Source: Bremia lactucae (lineage: Eukaryota; Oomycota; Peronosporomycetes; Peronosporales; Peronosporaceae). Taken from it: DNA of 64,000 bases. Where the stretch lies: the NCBI RefSeq assembly GCF_004359215.1, contig NC_090621.1:2222590-2286589 (forward strand). The letters are read 5' to 3'. Shown here one piece after another: positions 11,369 through 23,247 of the stretch. The translations under genes were made by a program, and so were the position numbers. The stretch's first letter is position 1. Each line of letters begins with the position of its first letter. The notes below the pieces were generated by a model. It made no database searches. It saw only the letters and a program-made list of their open reading frames with translations, and was not told where the DNA came from.

Positions 11369-11520
11369 AATCGGGCGCCTTTCGCTAAATCTGACCAAAA
11401 GGATTTGCGTAAGTGGTTGGGTCCCGCCAACCTACTCTGATAACATGGAAGGTGAGGTGCCTCCAAAAAGTTCACGTACGCTGACACTAATAAAAAGGGT
11501 GTGAATTTAAGGAAAAGGGT
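11369..11520 (-). repeat. LTR-B fragment with captured pol piece
   Basis: The minus-strand LTR-B end follows the primer-binding-site complement. Between 11395 and 11430 it contains a piece of about 36 bp that encodes QKDLRKWLGPAN on the plus strand, nearly identical to the RT/RNase H connection at 6127-6165. LTR-B text (aggtgaggtgcctcc, acgtac) resumes at about 11447. Confidence 0.55.
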
Positions 11521-11770
11521 GTGAATATACCAAATTACTAAATACTATTTCATATAAGAAGAACATAGAAAAGCATAAATTTATTACCATACACCATTTT
11601 AATTTATTAAATTTAATAACTTCAAATTTTGAAATATTAAGGCAACAAAACAAAAGTACTTTTATTGGTTAATATAGGTATTATCATTCCCGCCATTCAT
11701 TACTACTCACGATTGGGTGGTGCGCAGGAGGCGCTATATATAGTTTGATATACCCTGCTCCCTTGAAGCA
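11521..11770. other. AT-rich stretch with LTR-like end
   Basis: AT-rich sequence with a direct repeat of aagggtgtgaat at its left edge. The last part (cgattgggtggtgcgcagga) resembles the middle of LTR-B in plus orientation. No coding signal. Confidence 0.4.
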
Positions 11771-12710
11771 GCATGAACATGAGTCCCTCCACGAGAGGCA
11801 AGGTAACCTTGCCTCTCTACGCAGACGATGGTAGCTTAAAGCTCACCGACTACGGTCCGTCTCTCGAATTGTTCACTGAAATCGTCCAATTGTCAAGCCA
11901 GGCCTTGCGGCCTATGCTTTGCACATATTGTACAAATGCTTGCCAAGCTCGGTTAAAGGAGTGGCATCCTTTGTTTACGTACATGTATACCATCGATGCC
12001 GGAAAAAGCCATTGATGAAGAATTCCGTTTCGTCCTCACCAGGCAAGCCTGGATGAGTCGAATGAGGGAATTTGTTAGCGATCGCAGGTCATACCAGACC
12101 AACGATTTATGTTGCCATTAGAGGCAATCAGGGCTTCTTACGGGATCGAACTACGAAGCGCTTCGGTTCCTTTCCCGTTGTTCATGTAAATGTTAGCGTC
12201 ATCTTCGGAGTGATTTTCAGAATTATCCCGTCCCTGGTAATGCACACTAGCACCACCAGTAGCATGCGTACCGATGTGACCTTGACGATCGCTTCGTTTA
12301 GGTGGTGCATACTGACATTACCGAAGGCATAATCGTCCATGGAGTCATCCCAAGATGATTCCGCACCAAAAGATCTGTTCACAAGCTAAGCAACTTTGTC
12401 ATCACCTCTTTGGCTATCACGTTAGAGCCGTAGGTTTGACGGACGTGGCCCCGGTTTGACAGTAAACACTGAGTCGGGTGATGACGGCTACTCATGTAAG
12501 TCACCTACAATACGAGTAGCAGGTGACTTTGACCAGTTACCTCCAATTGGAGTAGGAGCTGACACATTCCCTTGGTAAACGCATAAGCGTCTGTCAAAAC
12601 AATTGCATCACTAGTAGCTGCACTGAGCCGTACAGCTACCAGCTTTGCGCCTTCCCACGCTACGCGCACGAAATTCAAAAACATGCGCTTTAAAATTTGA
12701 AACAAAATTT
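11771..12710 (-). pseudogene. Family B antisense ORF, second copy, broken
   Basis: From right to left: the N-terminal helix at 12680-12570 (FVRVAWEGAKLVAVRLSAA) matches KSVRAAREAAKLTAARISAA at 19233. The acidic middle is SSWDDSMDD at about 12350. The core is near 11960-11850, ending with RLPCLSWRDSC, which parallels GLPCLTWGDLC in the A family. Frameshifts separate the parts. It lies just left of an LTR-B at 12791, so it belongs to a plus-strand B element. Confidence 0.6.
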
Positions 12711-12790
12711 AACAATATGTTCTAAATTTTAGAGAGAGACATGCAAAAAACTCTGTCACTTTACATCAGCCATTATAGTGAATAGTGTCT

Positions 12791-13060
12791 TGAAGGGGAA
12801 TGTTTCGTTTCATATATACTATTTCTTATGACAGGAATAATAAATATTAAATTCTTTGACAGAAAATGAAAAAAAAGTAAGAAACAATTATACTTTCTTG
12901 ATTTTACTTATAGACCAATATTATTAAATTTGCTAATTTTGACGCAAAAAACATTAGCTCTATTTATCAATTGATGCAAGCTCATTAAAACCCGCAAATC
13001 GGTACAAGATACGATTAGGCGACGCGCAATAATGCTTATTGCATCTTTAATTGCTAATAA
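12791..13060 (+). repeat. LTR-B, diverged and truncated
   Basis: Starts TGAAGGGGAATGTTTCGTTT and follows the LTR-B course (acaggaataataaatat; taggcgacgcgcaa) until about 13060, where the match fades. It has more substitutions than other copies, so it is probably old. Confidence 0.55.
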
Positions 13061-13299
13061 ATTAAAGGAGTATTAGATAAAAGGTGAAGCTGCAAGAGAA
13101 CTTATGTGCTGATACAGCTTTACTCCTCCTATTCGATAGCCTGCGAATTTACTCCAACCTCCTCAACCACCGTTAACGAATTGATGAAACGCGGCAATAA
13201 CCTCGTAGTACTTCCAGGTAGTACAGAAATTGCATTTCTATGTAGGGTAGCAGTACTTACTATTCCCTTCTTCTTGGTAAAAGCGTTAATTGTTTTTTG
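13061..13299. other. Unassigned junction sequence
   Basis: Between the faded LTR-B and the family D integrase. No ATG-initiated gene with recognisable features was found. Confidence 0.4.
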
Positions 13300-16265
13300 C
13301 GATAAAGTCGGTCTGCTTACTGTTTTTGCTTGTCCTGTGCGCTTGCCATCGCATCATGGACTTTTCATGTGATGGTTGAACGCTTATCAACAAAGCGTAA
13401 AGCTTCACTCATGCTTTTAGAATCAAACTCGCCTATGACACCACCGAGAGGTCGTTATGGGACGTTGTTGTCAGTAAAGAAACATCGTTATTGTTTAGGA
13501 GCACAGGAATTTTTTTGCTGTGACTCCATACTGATCACTGCTAAAACTGGCAGGGCCACTTGGCCAAGCTTCTGTCTTAACCATGATACCCTCACAAGTC
13601 ATCGTAATGCTGACGAAGCTGTGTCCCTCTTTCGCATTGAGCGCCGTCCTCACTTAGACTTAGGTTGCGCACAAACGTGACTGGCGGTCCGAGGATGGCG
13701 CAGTCCCAAACTAGCGTGGACACTGTTATTTATGGCGAACCTCACTAAGGGCAATTGTTTGCTCTATTCTTTGGTGCGCAATACACCCGCCACGACCCAA
13801 TTGGCACGATCCGTTTGGCCATCGGTCTGTGGATGATCGGCTGCAGACATGTGGACCTTGCTACCTGGCAGCCTAAACTTTTGTAGCCAAAAAAACTGAC
13901 GGACAACGTGGATTCCTGTACGACACTATGACCTCGGGTGTCCCATGCAGTCAATACACGTGATTCAAGAACAAGAGAGTCGTCTCCTTGCCTAGATATT
14001 GGTGCTGCATTGTGCTAAAAATAAGAAAAAATACACCATTTCGCTCACTAAGTCCACAAAGACGACGAGCCCCGTCCGACCCTTGTGGTCAAGCGTCATG
14101 CCAATCATGAAAACCAGACTGACCGACTCCAACAATCCATTATAATGTGAGCGAGCTCAATGGCACACTGCTGGACTATGCACGCTTTATGCGCTGACAA
14201 TATTCACAGGGGCGAATATTGTTGGCCAGCCATTGATTTGGGTGTGACCACCAAAATTCCTCGGATACTAGTAATGTCTTTCCAAGGCCCAAATGCCCAC
14301 TGGATGGTGCATCATGGGGCTCGTGAAGTATCTTCAGCCTGAGATCTGTGTCATAAGGGACATCGATTCTCAAGGGGTCACAAGGTGACAACTGATGCCA
14401 TAAAAGGTCATCGCTGCAGCTTAATAAACTTAGCTTAGCGTTTACGTGCGACCTTTAGTCCACCAAAGTGATGATACAGCAGGCGACACGGTTTGTCTCC
14501 AATGTAGTTCTCCTTGTCTCGAAGGCCAACGAGCTCGTCACGTAATAGACCTTCGTGGCTGCCAACGTTGACGACTCAACTTATGCCTTAGCACTAGACA
14601 CACATTCCTGGTGTCTTACCTCAAAGTCTGGTCTGCTAGATAACGCGTCAGCCAAGACATTCGACTTATTCGGCTTGTATTTAGCTTCAAGACAAAAGTC
14701 AGAGAAGAATAAAAGCCATCTTGCCATTCTAGGCGAGAGGTGAGGTGAGTTCATTGCGGTCCGCAGTTTTGCGTGATCCCGTATAAACGACAGATGGTTT
14801 GGTGCACACGAAACTTAACAAGAGCATTCTTTGCTAAAAGTAGCCCCTTCCATGACCAGAATAATTCAGATTCGCGGCTTTTAAGCCGGAACTGATAAAA
14901 GATGACACGGTCAATGCCGTTATAATCCTTCTGCATGGGAGTGGTGCCGATTGCAAAATTGCTTGCATCGCAGACGACGCTAAAGGGCTTATATGTGTCT
15001 GCAATGCCAAAACTGGTGCCTCAATTTAATATTGCTTCACTGATGTGGCGCATCTACTTGTTCCTTTGACCAAACCAATTTTGCATCCTTTCCAATGAGG
15101 TCATACAAGAACTTAGTTCGCTCTTTATGATTCTTGTCAACTCAATTTCGCAAAACCGGTCCTCGGCCATACTATGAACGAGTACATCGTCAAAGTAATG
15201 GGACATGTAGGTGCCGTGCTGACGCATAACACGAGCCACCACTCGGTTAAAAGCTGCCAGTGCATTTTCCAAAGATTGGGGTATCACACGGTACTTCTAA
15301 AGCATACCTATTTTACTGCCATTTTTGGCCACATCGGACTCTCTCATGGGTACCTGGTAGTAGCCATCCTTAAATTCCAACGCAAAAATATAGTCGACTT
15401 CCCCATGGAGTTTAACAAGACTTCTTTCTGCGGAATTGGCGTTTTCGCAAGTATGTGACGGTGTCCAGCTTACTGAAAGCGTGAGCCGTCACCCATCCAC
15501 CTGTTGCCTCACACACATGAGGTCGGGCTGCAGAGAGGCGACTTGCTCTCATGCACACGTCCAGCGTTAAATCGCTTGTCGAAAACCTCATCGATATGAT
15601 TGACCTGTCCCTCCGGCAACGGCCATTTCCTGGCCACACAATACTTTGAACCACTTCCAACCGTATGCTCTGTGCCGATTTTTGCGGCCCTTGATTTCCT
15701 GTCAGCTTGCTATCAACTGTCTCAGGCTCCGGCTCAGTGCAAGACCATTGTACGCATAGCTGCTTGTCATCGTCCTTTTCGCCACGCAAGTATCTACGAT
15801 CTGGGTAGGACTTAATGGCGCTTGACATGCCGTCAACACATCCTCAAATGTGTCGGGCACAACATCAGATGCATAAGCCTTTCGCAGGAGCACATCCTTT
15901 CTGGTGTCCTACATAGAGTTCGCAACTGTGCGTGCACGCCATTCTATCCATGGTTGGTTTTTTGCCAAACATGGCATGAATAGGATGAGGTCATACGGAC
16001 TCTCCATACCTAGCACTGTTAGCTTCTCTTGACAAGTGAAGTCACTAAAGCTGACGGCGAGTTCTGACTAAATTTTCTCAGCCTTATCGAGCGCGATGTT
16101 CGCCAAACAAACGGTCGTCTCTCCTCGCTTGCTATCCTGACAAAGCGTCTCGTAAATCACCGGTCTTTGTTTTGGAGCCGTGAGTTCCACAAAACTCTGT
16201 GATGCACCGAAATCCAAAAAAGGAGTCACCACATGGTCACAGCCTCGTACTTGAGCGCTATACAT
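13300..16265 (-). pseudogene. Family D pol (protease, RT, RNase H, integrase), broken
   Basis: Read right to left. The protease at 16265-16068 has FLDFGASQSFVEL; a relative at 57541 has LVDSGASQNFV. The RT N-terminus at about 15530-15412 has TGGWVTAHAFSKLDTVTYL. The RT palm at 15287-15054 has AFNRVVARVMRQ and YFDDVLVHS. RNase H is at 14936-14751. The integrase zinc-binding domain at 14391-14176 shows H-x3-H and C-x2-C (HEPHDAPSSGHLG, CEYCQRIK). The integrase end lies at 13760-13300. Each domain sits in its own frame. Confidence 0.8.
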
Positions 16266-16299
16266 CAGTAGGGTTGAGGTCCGAACTTTCGGAACCTCA

Positions 16300-17400
16300 G
16301 GGACTGTGCTACCTATTTGTTCGATAACTCTGAACTTGGGGGTAGCCTAAGAGTCCGCGTCAGAAGGGCATTCGCCCCCTGCTGCGCTCCTGCATTTTCC
16401 GAACCCTCAGTGCTCTATACGGGACTCATGCATCTTGCACACAGATTCTTGCCAACTCCCTTCGGGTATAAAGTCCTCTTGTTACACCAGCAGGGACTCT
16501 AGCCTAGCAGCGAGCCGCTCATATGGCCGCGCTTGCCGCAATTATAGCAGACTACAGCTGCATTGCCCAACTCCATGGAAGTGGCATCTGTCCCTCGGCC
16601 GACAGCTTATACCAGGCTGTCACCGAGACACTGTTGAAGGATTGCCCTCGGCCGACAGCTTATACCAGGCTGTCACCGAGGCACTGTTGAAGAATTGCTC
16701 GTCAACTAATTAATTTTTACTGCCTTTTCCACCGTCGACAGCACTTTTATAGAAAGGGCCTGTCGCGATGGACCGTGCCGTAGTCCGAGTATAAACGTGG
16801 GCACCTTAATGTGCTCCGGAAGCGTACGGTAATGGACGCTGACAGCGAGCGCGTCTCCTGCACATATTCTCGTAAGTCGCTTCGCCTGTCGCGCTTCAAA
16901 GAAACGTGCCTGAAGCAATACCTCGTTGTTTGGCGGCTGATACATGGCGCGCATCTTTGTCTTAAATTATCGACCAAAAAAGGAATCCTTTACCGTCCGC
17001 CATAAGCGCCGAGTAAGCCAACTCTAAGCCCTTACCGCGCAAATGCGACTTGGCATACGACACCGCCCGGGTGTTGTCTTCGATGATCTGTGCTACATCA
17101 CATTGCTCCACGGCAAAAAGCCAGTGTATAATCGTGTGCACTGCGTCAATCCGATTGAGCCTCGTCTGATGGGGCTGGGCGCAAAATATCTTAACAGTCC
17201 TGATGAGTGCCTCGTTCCGAGCCTGCTCACACCTAAGTTCATCGTGACTCTTAGTGACAAACTCCGCCGTAGCTTGGTTGTGATTCTCGGACGCGGCCCT
17301 TTGTTGTCCGACTGCAAATTCCTTAAACTGCTCCAACTGAGCAGCACGTTGCTCAGGAGGACTGTTTAAGACCCTGGCGTGGCTTGTTCACCAAGTTCCT
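16300..17400 (-). pseudogene. Family D gag, broken
   Basis: The best frame (17336-16962) reads ENHNQATAEFVTKSHDELRC and later HTIIHWLFAVEQCDVAQIIE, homologous to the better gag at 60842-61393. The next piece (16954-16706) has MYQPPNNEVLLQARFFEARQ. The zinc knuckle region near 16530 is disrupted by a 53-bp tandem duplication and frameshifts. Confidence 0.75.
16592..16697. repeat. 53-bp tandem duplication in gag D
   Basis: Units 16592-16644 and 16645-16697 are nearly identical (ccctcggccgacagcttata is the start of each) and contain the gag stretch before the zinc knuckle. Other D copies (57120-57170, 61600-61650) have one unit, so this is a local duplication that also shifts the frame. Confidence 0.85.
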
Positions 17401-17533
17401 GCGCCAAGTGCTCTGACACCTCCCGACGATGTTCGGAGAGGTGTGGGAAAATGAGCCCAATCGATATTGAGGCTCATCCTCACTGACACGCTCAGAGAGA
17501 CAGGTAGTGGGAAGGACTACTAGTGCTGCCACG

Positions 17534-17822
17534 TGTAGGCGGGCCCTTCTATAGCGATTACGATCTAATTTAGCAAACACCTTTAAGCACCGTGAGTAAG
17601 CGTTTTGCCCGTCTTCTCTCACCTGCAGTAAGGTAGTTGGAGGGCGCCTATGTCACCTCAACAAACGAACTAAGTACCCTAGGACAAGTTTCGTCACAAA
17701 GTGGGAATCCGGCTTTACGTGCGCACTTGTTTAGTAGAAAGTAATTTTAAAATTGATTCATATTTAATCGGATAAAACTAATTATTTTAACCAATCTTTA
17801 GATGCTATCTCGGTAGATGTGC
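17534..17822 (-). repeat. LTR-D, diverged
   Basis: The minus strand ends in GCCCGCCTACA at 17534 and follows the full LTR-D (55941-56252) with many substitutions. To its left lie a primer-binding-site complement and gag D. To its right lies a polypurine tract complement. One LTR therefore serves as 5' LTR for the left element while showing a 3' LTR signature on the right. Confidence 0.65.
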
Positions 17823-17845
17823 CCCCCCCTCCCCTCCCCCACAAC
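17823..17845 (-). other. Polypurine tract next to LTR-D
   Basis: The plus strand reads cccccccctcccctccccca, so the minus strand is a long purine run just upstream of the LTR-D start. This is the normal position of the plus-strand DNA primer before a 3' LTR. Confidence 0.6.
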
Positions 17846-17869
17846 ATTACGAGCGGATTATGTCGATTA

Positions 17870-18085
17870 CCTCGGATTACGGCTGACGCTTGCGGTCATC
17901 TGTTCCAATGTCAATGTCCCTATGTGCATCACATACACAAGGGTAGATCACTGTGTGAACCCTACACGAGCGGGAGGTCTACATAATTCACATGAAGTAG
18001 TTGGCCATCCCGCTAGTTACACAAAGGGTACTTTTGTGGAACATAGGGCAACTTTAGCCCTTTTAGGCTTCACACATGTCGCACG
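17870..18085 (-). repeat. LTR-E-like fragment
   Basis: Contains gcatcacatacacaagggt and neighbouring text also found at 54980-55130 in the LTR of a B-like gag element. The right end is not defined. Confidence 0.5.
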
Positions 18086-18600
18086 AATGCTTTAAAAAAC
18101 AATTTATACGCATACAACGCCAGTATCGCGCACATTCGCAGCATCAAACCTGATGAAGGCCTGCAAGACCAAAGCAAGGTATTTGTATGCCGATACCCAG
18201 ATCAGAAAAATAAAGCTCTTCTGCTTCTCAGCTGAATAGTAGAGTAATGGCTCAGGTCTAAGCAACTTAAGTTCACACAAATGCAATAGCCGCGGATGCA
18301 CTTTAATACTGTACGGCTAAAAGTAATAAAACCTCTTCGATGCGCATATTCTTATGCCACCATGGGAACAGCGTAATTTTTAAAAAAACGACGTGAAAAG
18401 CGCCCACACGCGATCGCTAAACAAAATCGTAAAAGGAATGCGCCTTCGCTCCTTGTTTGCCTTGCTTCACCGAGACGGTAAAACCTCTATAGCTTCTGCA
18501 ACATCGATGAGTCCAGCAGCAGGCACGTAACGACGCGTTATCGTGCTCATTATATTTTTACAGCTTGCACAATTAATACTTATCTTCATGGATACATCTC
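18086..18600. other. Unassigned stretch
   Basis: No recognisable gene or element. A 65-codon minus frame (18104-18301) gives no family resemblance. Confidence 0.4.
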
Positions 18601-18617
18601 ATATCACGCACTTCATT

Positions 18618-19040
18618 TTACGTTAGAAAGCGTTTATAAAGCTTCTCACAATATCTGAATCGATTCACACGGAAATATACGCCACGGAATAATTGACAAA
18701 TTCGTCTCTTTAGTCTTAGCAACCACCTGACGAATAGTTTCTTGCTCTTCAGCATCCATTCCATGGGCAGGGGGGGGCAATTACTAATGAGTCTTCTCTT
18801 AGCAGAACTTGCGTAATTTTTTCCATCGCGTTCAATCAAGACCTTAGCGTTTTTAATTCTCAAGTCTCGTCAGCGCCGCGACTAAGCACAGCAACTGGTG
18901 TGCAAACAGCTCAGGTCTGTAGCACTTAATAGACATCGCAGCTTCTTGGACGCAAATACCACAGATATTAATAGCCGTCTTAAGCCTCGAGATGCCGCTA
19001 TTTGAGGGAACTTTGCCCAAAAACGGAGATGAAATTTACG
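18618..19040 (-). pseudogene. Degraded coding segment, not recognised
   Basis: The minus strand gives two long pieces with protein-like composition that join by a frameshift. One is CYRPELFAHQLLCLVAALTR (about 18945-18885). The other contains AMEKITQVLLREDSLVIAPP (about 18845-18780) followed by an acidic helix and TNLSIIPWRIFPCESIQIL before a stop at about 18650. A G run at 18771-18778 lies within it. It resembles no retroelement domain and may be a fragment of a host gene carried or left between insertions. Confidence 0.35.
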
Positions 19041-19199
19041 ATTACTCTATGTTTGTATCGAAATTTATGAGAAAGGATAAGCGTTGTCAGGTCTAAGAAA
19101 AACTTTTGCTGGACGTAAATGGGCTCCTAGCTTACAAATTCTCGCTTTCAAGCAGCCCAGCTTCATCAAGAGACCTTTGTTTTTAACACCCATACCCAA

Positions 19200-20070
19200 T
19201 TTTATTTGCATTGATTTTGACCAAAAATCAACATGGCGTTATTAAAATCTGTGCGCGCAGCCCGTGAGGCTGCAAAGCTGACAGCTGCACGAATTAGTGC
19301 AGCTATTGCTAATGCAAATGTTTCAGTAAACGCTAATGTGTCTACTGTTGAAAATACGTCGTTTACCTCTCCCATTAAAGGTGACCGGAATTATCATCTG
19401 TTTATGCAATTGCAGGTGACGGTGACAAGCCACCTCTGTAGGTGACTAGTCCAAGTCACCGTCATCGCCCGACTCAGTGGCGACTGTGAAGCCCGCCAGA
19501 TCATTAGGGGCCGACTCCAATAGACCTTTTGGTTCTAACGTGACAACTAAAGCGTTGATGACGAGGTTGTTCGACTCGTTGGACCTCTTTGGTGGGAGTC
19601 ATCTGATGATAACTCCATGGGCGACGATCAATCTGGTGACGTTAGTATGCGTCACCAGGAACTAAGTGACCGTGAAGGGAAGATTGCTGCAGGTGGTGCT
19701 AGTTTACATCACCTGGGGAGGAGTGAATTTAGGGGTTGCTCCAAGGGCCAAGTTAACATTAACGATGGCATGAGCCAACAGGAGAGGAACCGCAATACGT
19801 GATGGGTCGCTCCTAAAATGAGGCCTTGGTTGCCCACAAAGGGTAATTTAACTCGTTGGTTTGTATTGACAAACGATCGATATCATAATTCGTTAAACGA
19901 CTCATACAGGCTTCACATGCCTGGTGTGATCAAACAAAATTCTTCATCGATGCTTTTTTCCGGCAACCTGGTACTCTTCCACAGTAAGGCAAAGAATGGC
20001 AACCCTTTGTTCCAAATCGACATTGCTTCAGCATACACTATTTCGAATTTGATTCGGTCGATCTCGTGTC
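19200..20070 (+). pseudogene. Family B antisense ORF, best N-terminal copy
   Basis: It starts at ATG 19233 with MALLKSVRAAREAAKLTAAR, an alanine-rich basic helix. A broken acidic middle follows (pieces at 19477-19665 and 19617-19802, GDVSMRHQELSDREG). Then come the region before the core at 19818-20030 (GVIKQNSSSMLF, KNGNPLFQ) and a break. The host element is on the minus strand (LTR-B at 21008-21440), so this frame is antisense to gag-pol. The same N-terminal helix recurs at 12680 and 48253. Confidence 0.6.
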
Positions 20071-20240
20071 GAATGCCTTTATTTTTTAACAGCTCGCACG
20101 GTACTGATTAGGGAAGACATCCTTAGATTCTATTAAATTCGTATATAGAGGATTTGTCTTCAAAGACTCCCAGGATTGAAACGTAAAACGTTCCATCCTA
20201 GTATTCTCATCGAGGACACTTTCGTCCATCGGTGAGCTGC
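20040..20240 (-). pseudogene. Family B protease-RT junction fragment
   Basis: The minus strand encodes the start of RT around GIRHEIDRIKFEI and the linker before it (VLDENTRMER-like text), matching 24589-24770. It is fused on its left to the antisense ORF and on its right to gag, so most of pol is deleted. Confidence 0.55.
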
Positions 20241-20870
20241 TTTGAACCGGCATAAGCATGAGATCACGCTTGCCCTGATTCAGGAGCTCGGCTCGAGCCC
20301 TGATTTTGGCGCTTGGTGGCTTAAATGTTTGTCCGAGCCGGATCCTAAATACCTCATTCGATTTAAAGAGTTATTGGTCTTAAAGGCCTCATACGACTCA
20401 AGACTAATAGGTCGTGAAGCTTGAGTCCAAGGCCCAAGATTTGAAACGTCCGACTAAGTTGGACATGCCAAATTTCACTTTTGTCGCATCATCATTGATA
20501 CGGTGAGCTTCTATGGCGTCGTATGATTCAACGAATCATCTCAAAAGGGAGTCGCCTTCGACTGCCTTGCACTAAGAGTTGTCTATCTTTAAGCTTTCGT
20601 GTCGACGCGGAAGCGTTGACCCATTAGCAGCATTAACATGCTACTGTCTCAACATTTCTAATTGTTGAGCACCCTGTTCTCTCAACACATCCGCGTGTTT
20701 GGGAGCGTTGCCGGTGAAGCAAGTCTACTTTCTCTTGGGCCCCGTCGAGTTCGTGGTTAATGATGGCCGCATGCTGTTCATCTGTGTTCGTAGTGTACAA
20801 TATTGCGCCAACGGCCGGCCCGCCTACGACCGAACTCATTTATTGTATCGCTCTCCATACAAAATAAATT
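20240..20870 (-). pseudogene. Family B gag remnant
   Basis: The gag start MSSVVGGPAVGAILYTTNTD at 20839 is followed by the coiled segment ELDGAQEKVDLLHRQ, then broken capsid text to about 20240. The same start is seen at about 39779 (VVGKPAVGVMLYALKREEQ). Confidence 0.65.
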
Positions 20871-21007
20871 AAATGATTTTTTTAATCTATTACGCGTTGC
20901 GTGATTGCTTTCTTGAGGGGCTGGAAAGCTTCCTCTCCTTCATCGAACATGTTCATGTTGTATGGAACGTGCTTAGGTCGTTGAACGGACTACGAAGTGC
21001 TAATAAG

Positions 21008-21440
21008 TGTAACGGGGCATCTTTTACTAGTACTGATCAGTTCTGCTTAACCTTACTCTGATTACAGTGTAGGTTAGGTGACTTGAAGCCTTACGTATGC
21101 AGGGGTACATAGAAAGATTCTCTGAAGCTAAGGGTATTTAGCTTTTGTCTTAACTAAGGCTTTAGAAAAGAGAAGAAGTAAGACTATATATAAATATATA
21201 TAAATTGATTTGGTTTCTTACGTAACTTCTATCTACTACTGAACTTATAATGTTAATAATTAACAATGTATGGCGCTTTCTTGCGCACCGCGGAATCGTG
21301 TCTTGGAACGATTACCGGGGTTAATTTAACCTTAAATTAACCAATCAATACAACTAAGGTCTATTACATCAATATTCTTAAATTTGGTTATATTGGAGTG
21401 ATCAAGTCAAATAAAAAATACGGATAAATATTTGTACTTC
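21008..21440 (-). repeat. LTR-B (5' LTR of deleted B element)
   Basis: The minus strand ends ATGCCCCGTTACA at 21008, next to the primer-binding-site complement (ctacgaagtgctaataag). LTR-B text is followed rightwards (cacctaacctacactgtaat; gcgcaagaaagcgcc) until about 21440. Confidence 0.65.
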
Positions 21441-21778
21441 TTTGGTCGTTCTATGGTCGCCAGCTTTTAACTTGCTGTAATCCGAAAACTCATAACCTAT
21501 GATAAATTATAGGGAAGGGGGTAAACGTTATTAAAGGAAGGACTGTATATGAAATTATCATTTCTACCCTAGATCTCATGCATTCTAAATGAAAAGTCGT
21601 CAATACCAAGGATATTTGTGAAGCACTCAATACAAAAATGTAATAGTCCTGTAAACTTTCCACATAAAGTAGAGACTATACATTTTTTTACGCTTTAACG
21701 GATCTGGTTTGAGAATGCTCGAGTTTAAGTAGTTCACGAATATAATAAGTAATGAATTGCCCCTTTCAGTCTCCATTT
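21441..21778. other. Unassigned AT-rich stretch
   Basis: No gene or element recognised between LTR-B and the 5' LTR-A. Confidence 0.5.
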
Positions 21779-22220
21779 TTAAACGGGGTGTATCGTTTCA
21801 TGAAATTAACATTTAAAGGTTCGTAATTAATATGTTGTCTAAAAGGTAAATAATATTTGGAGAATATTACATTACACAGTAATATTTTAAAAGCTTATCC
21901 ATTGGTAGATAAAGACCATTATATTTACTATCTCCGCGTTCGAGTCAGCGCTGGAGGCGCGCAAAGAGAGAGACAGATAAGACTTTATTAAACATGTTTT
22001 ATATCAGTTTATAATTATGTTAGTATTAGCAAGAAAGAACCAGAAAAACTTAATTTTATTATATACAGCATTCATTTAACCCTCATTAAAGCAAGTGTCT
22101 AAAAGAGAGCCTTCCTCTGCACGTACAAGTGTACGTCCAGTGACGTGAGGCACCACTCGCACTGAGTCAGTGCGAAGTGGACTTGTACTGAAGTAGTACA
22201 AGTCAGTAGTGCCCGTTACA
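21779..22220 (+). repeat. LTR-A, 5' LTR
   Basis: Begins TTAAACGGGGTGTATCG (mutated TG) and ends GTGCCCGTTACA. Length is 442 bp. Near its 3' end are two inverted repeats, GCACTGA/TCAGTGC (22159-22173) and ACTTGTACT/AGTACAAGT (22181-22203). The mutated primer-binding site (tagtagcactttggagtcc) follows at 22223. Confidence 0.85.
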
Positions 22221-22362
22221 CCTAGTAGCACTTTGGAGTCCGTCCAAGGACCACAGTTCCATCATCTAACATGTCCACGATGATATTAATGGAAATACGC
22301 ATCACGTTTCGTGTGATAGCTACTCCTTTCTAAGTGACATAGGAAGGAGTGCGGTCAAACGA

Positions 22363-23215
22363 ATGAGTTCGACCGAAGGGAACGATGCCATCTTGGCCAT
22401 GCTGTCTGGTTTGGACAGAGATGCCCTCACTCAGCCATCGCCAAGTTCATCAACACGACCTTGACGAGGCGAAGGAGAAGGTAGCCTTGCTTAATCAGCA
22501 AGGCTCTCAACAGGCAGAACTGTTGAGGTTACAACAGGTACAGACCAGTATACCTAGGATGACACAGACGCGTCGTCCCAAAACCTTAAAAATTGATATC
22601 TCTTAGAATAGAGGATTCGAAGAAGACTCCCTCTTTAGACGGTTTGTCGACTTAGACAATGCCAAAAGGGCTCGTCACATCGTCGACGAGCAAATGCAAG
22701 TCGCATTTGCTCAGTCAAATCTGGCAGGTCGTGCCAAAACTTGGGCACTAAGCCTTAAGTTGCGCGACCCATTTGTCTTTGGGTCGCTAGATGCTTTAAA
22801 ACCCGGCTAATACAGACCTTTAAACCGCCAAGGGCTGATTTTAGAGCTCGATCAGAGCTTCTGAAACTCATGCAAGGCAAGCGTGATGTTCACGCTTATA
22901 CCCAGCACATACGACTCTTAGCGAGTTGTACTACAAAAAATTCAGTCCATGAACACACGTTGATTATAGTGTTCATGCAAGGTCTTACGAATGGTCCTGT
23001 AAAGACCGGGCTGTTTCGTTTGGAACTGGATACGCTTGAATATCCGTTGCGGAACAGAAGAACTTTAGCTTGAGACAAGCTCACGCTAGTTTGTCATCGT
23101 ATCGTCTTCCAAGACGACACGAGCTTGGAGGTCCAGAACTTATGGACCTCTCTCATGTCGAAGTCGAGAAACCTTGCATTGCGAACAGCAACTGATTGTA
23201 GAAATGCAATCGCCG
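22363..23215 (+). pseudogene. Family A gag, frameshifted
   Basis: ATG at 22363 starts MSSTEGNDAILAMLSGLDRD, then shifts frame near 22430. Further frames at 22385-22606 and 22870-23073 carry the capsid-like domain. The zinc knuckle at about 23205 reads CNRRQKLGHYAHQC, where the second cysteine of C-x2-C-x4-H-x4-C is arginine. The intact relative at 43082-43915 has CLHCQKLGHCPHEC. Confidence 0.75.
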
Positions 23216-23247
23216 TCAAAAGTTAGGACACTACGCTCATCAGTGCA

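Noticed and set aside
15780..15828. RYLRGEKDDD text on the minus strand, resembling RXLR followed by an acidic motif
   Set aside because: It lies in the protease-RT linker of family D pol, has no signal peptide, and the same frame continues into RT text (TGGWVTAHAFSKL).
22890..22893. Possible CRISPR arrays or prokaryotic operons
   Set aside because: None present; spacing and content are eukaryotic retrotransposons and the repeats are LTRs or simple duplications.
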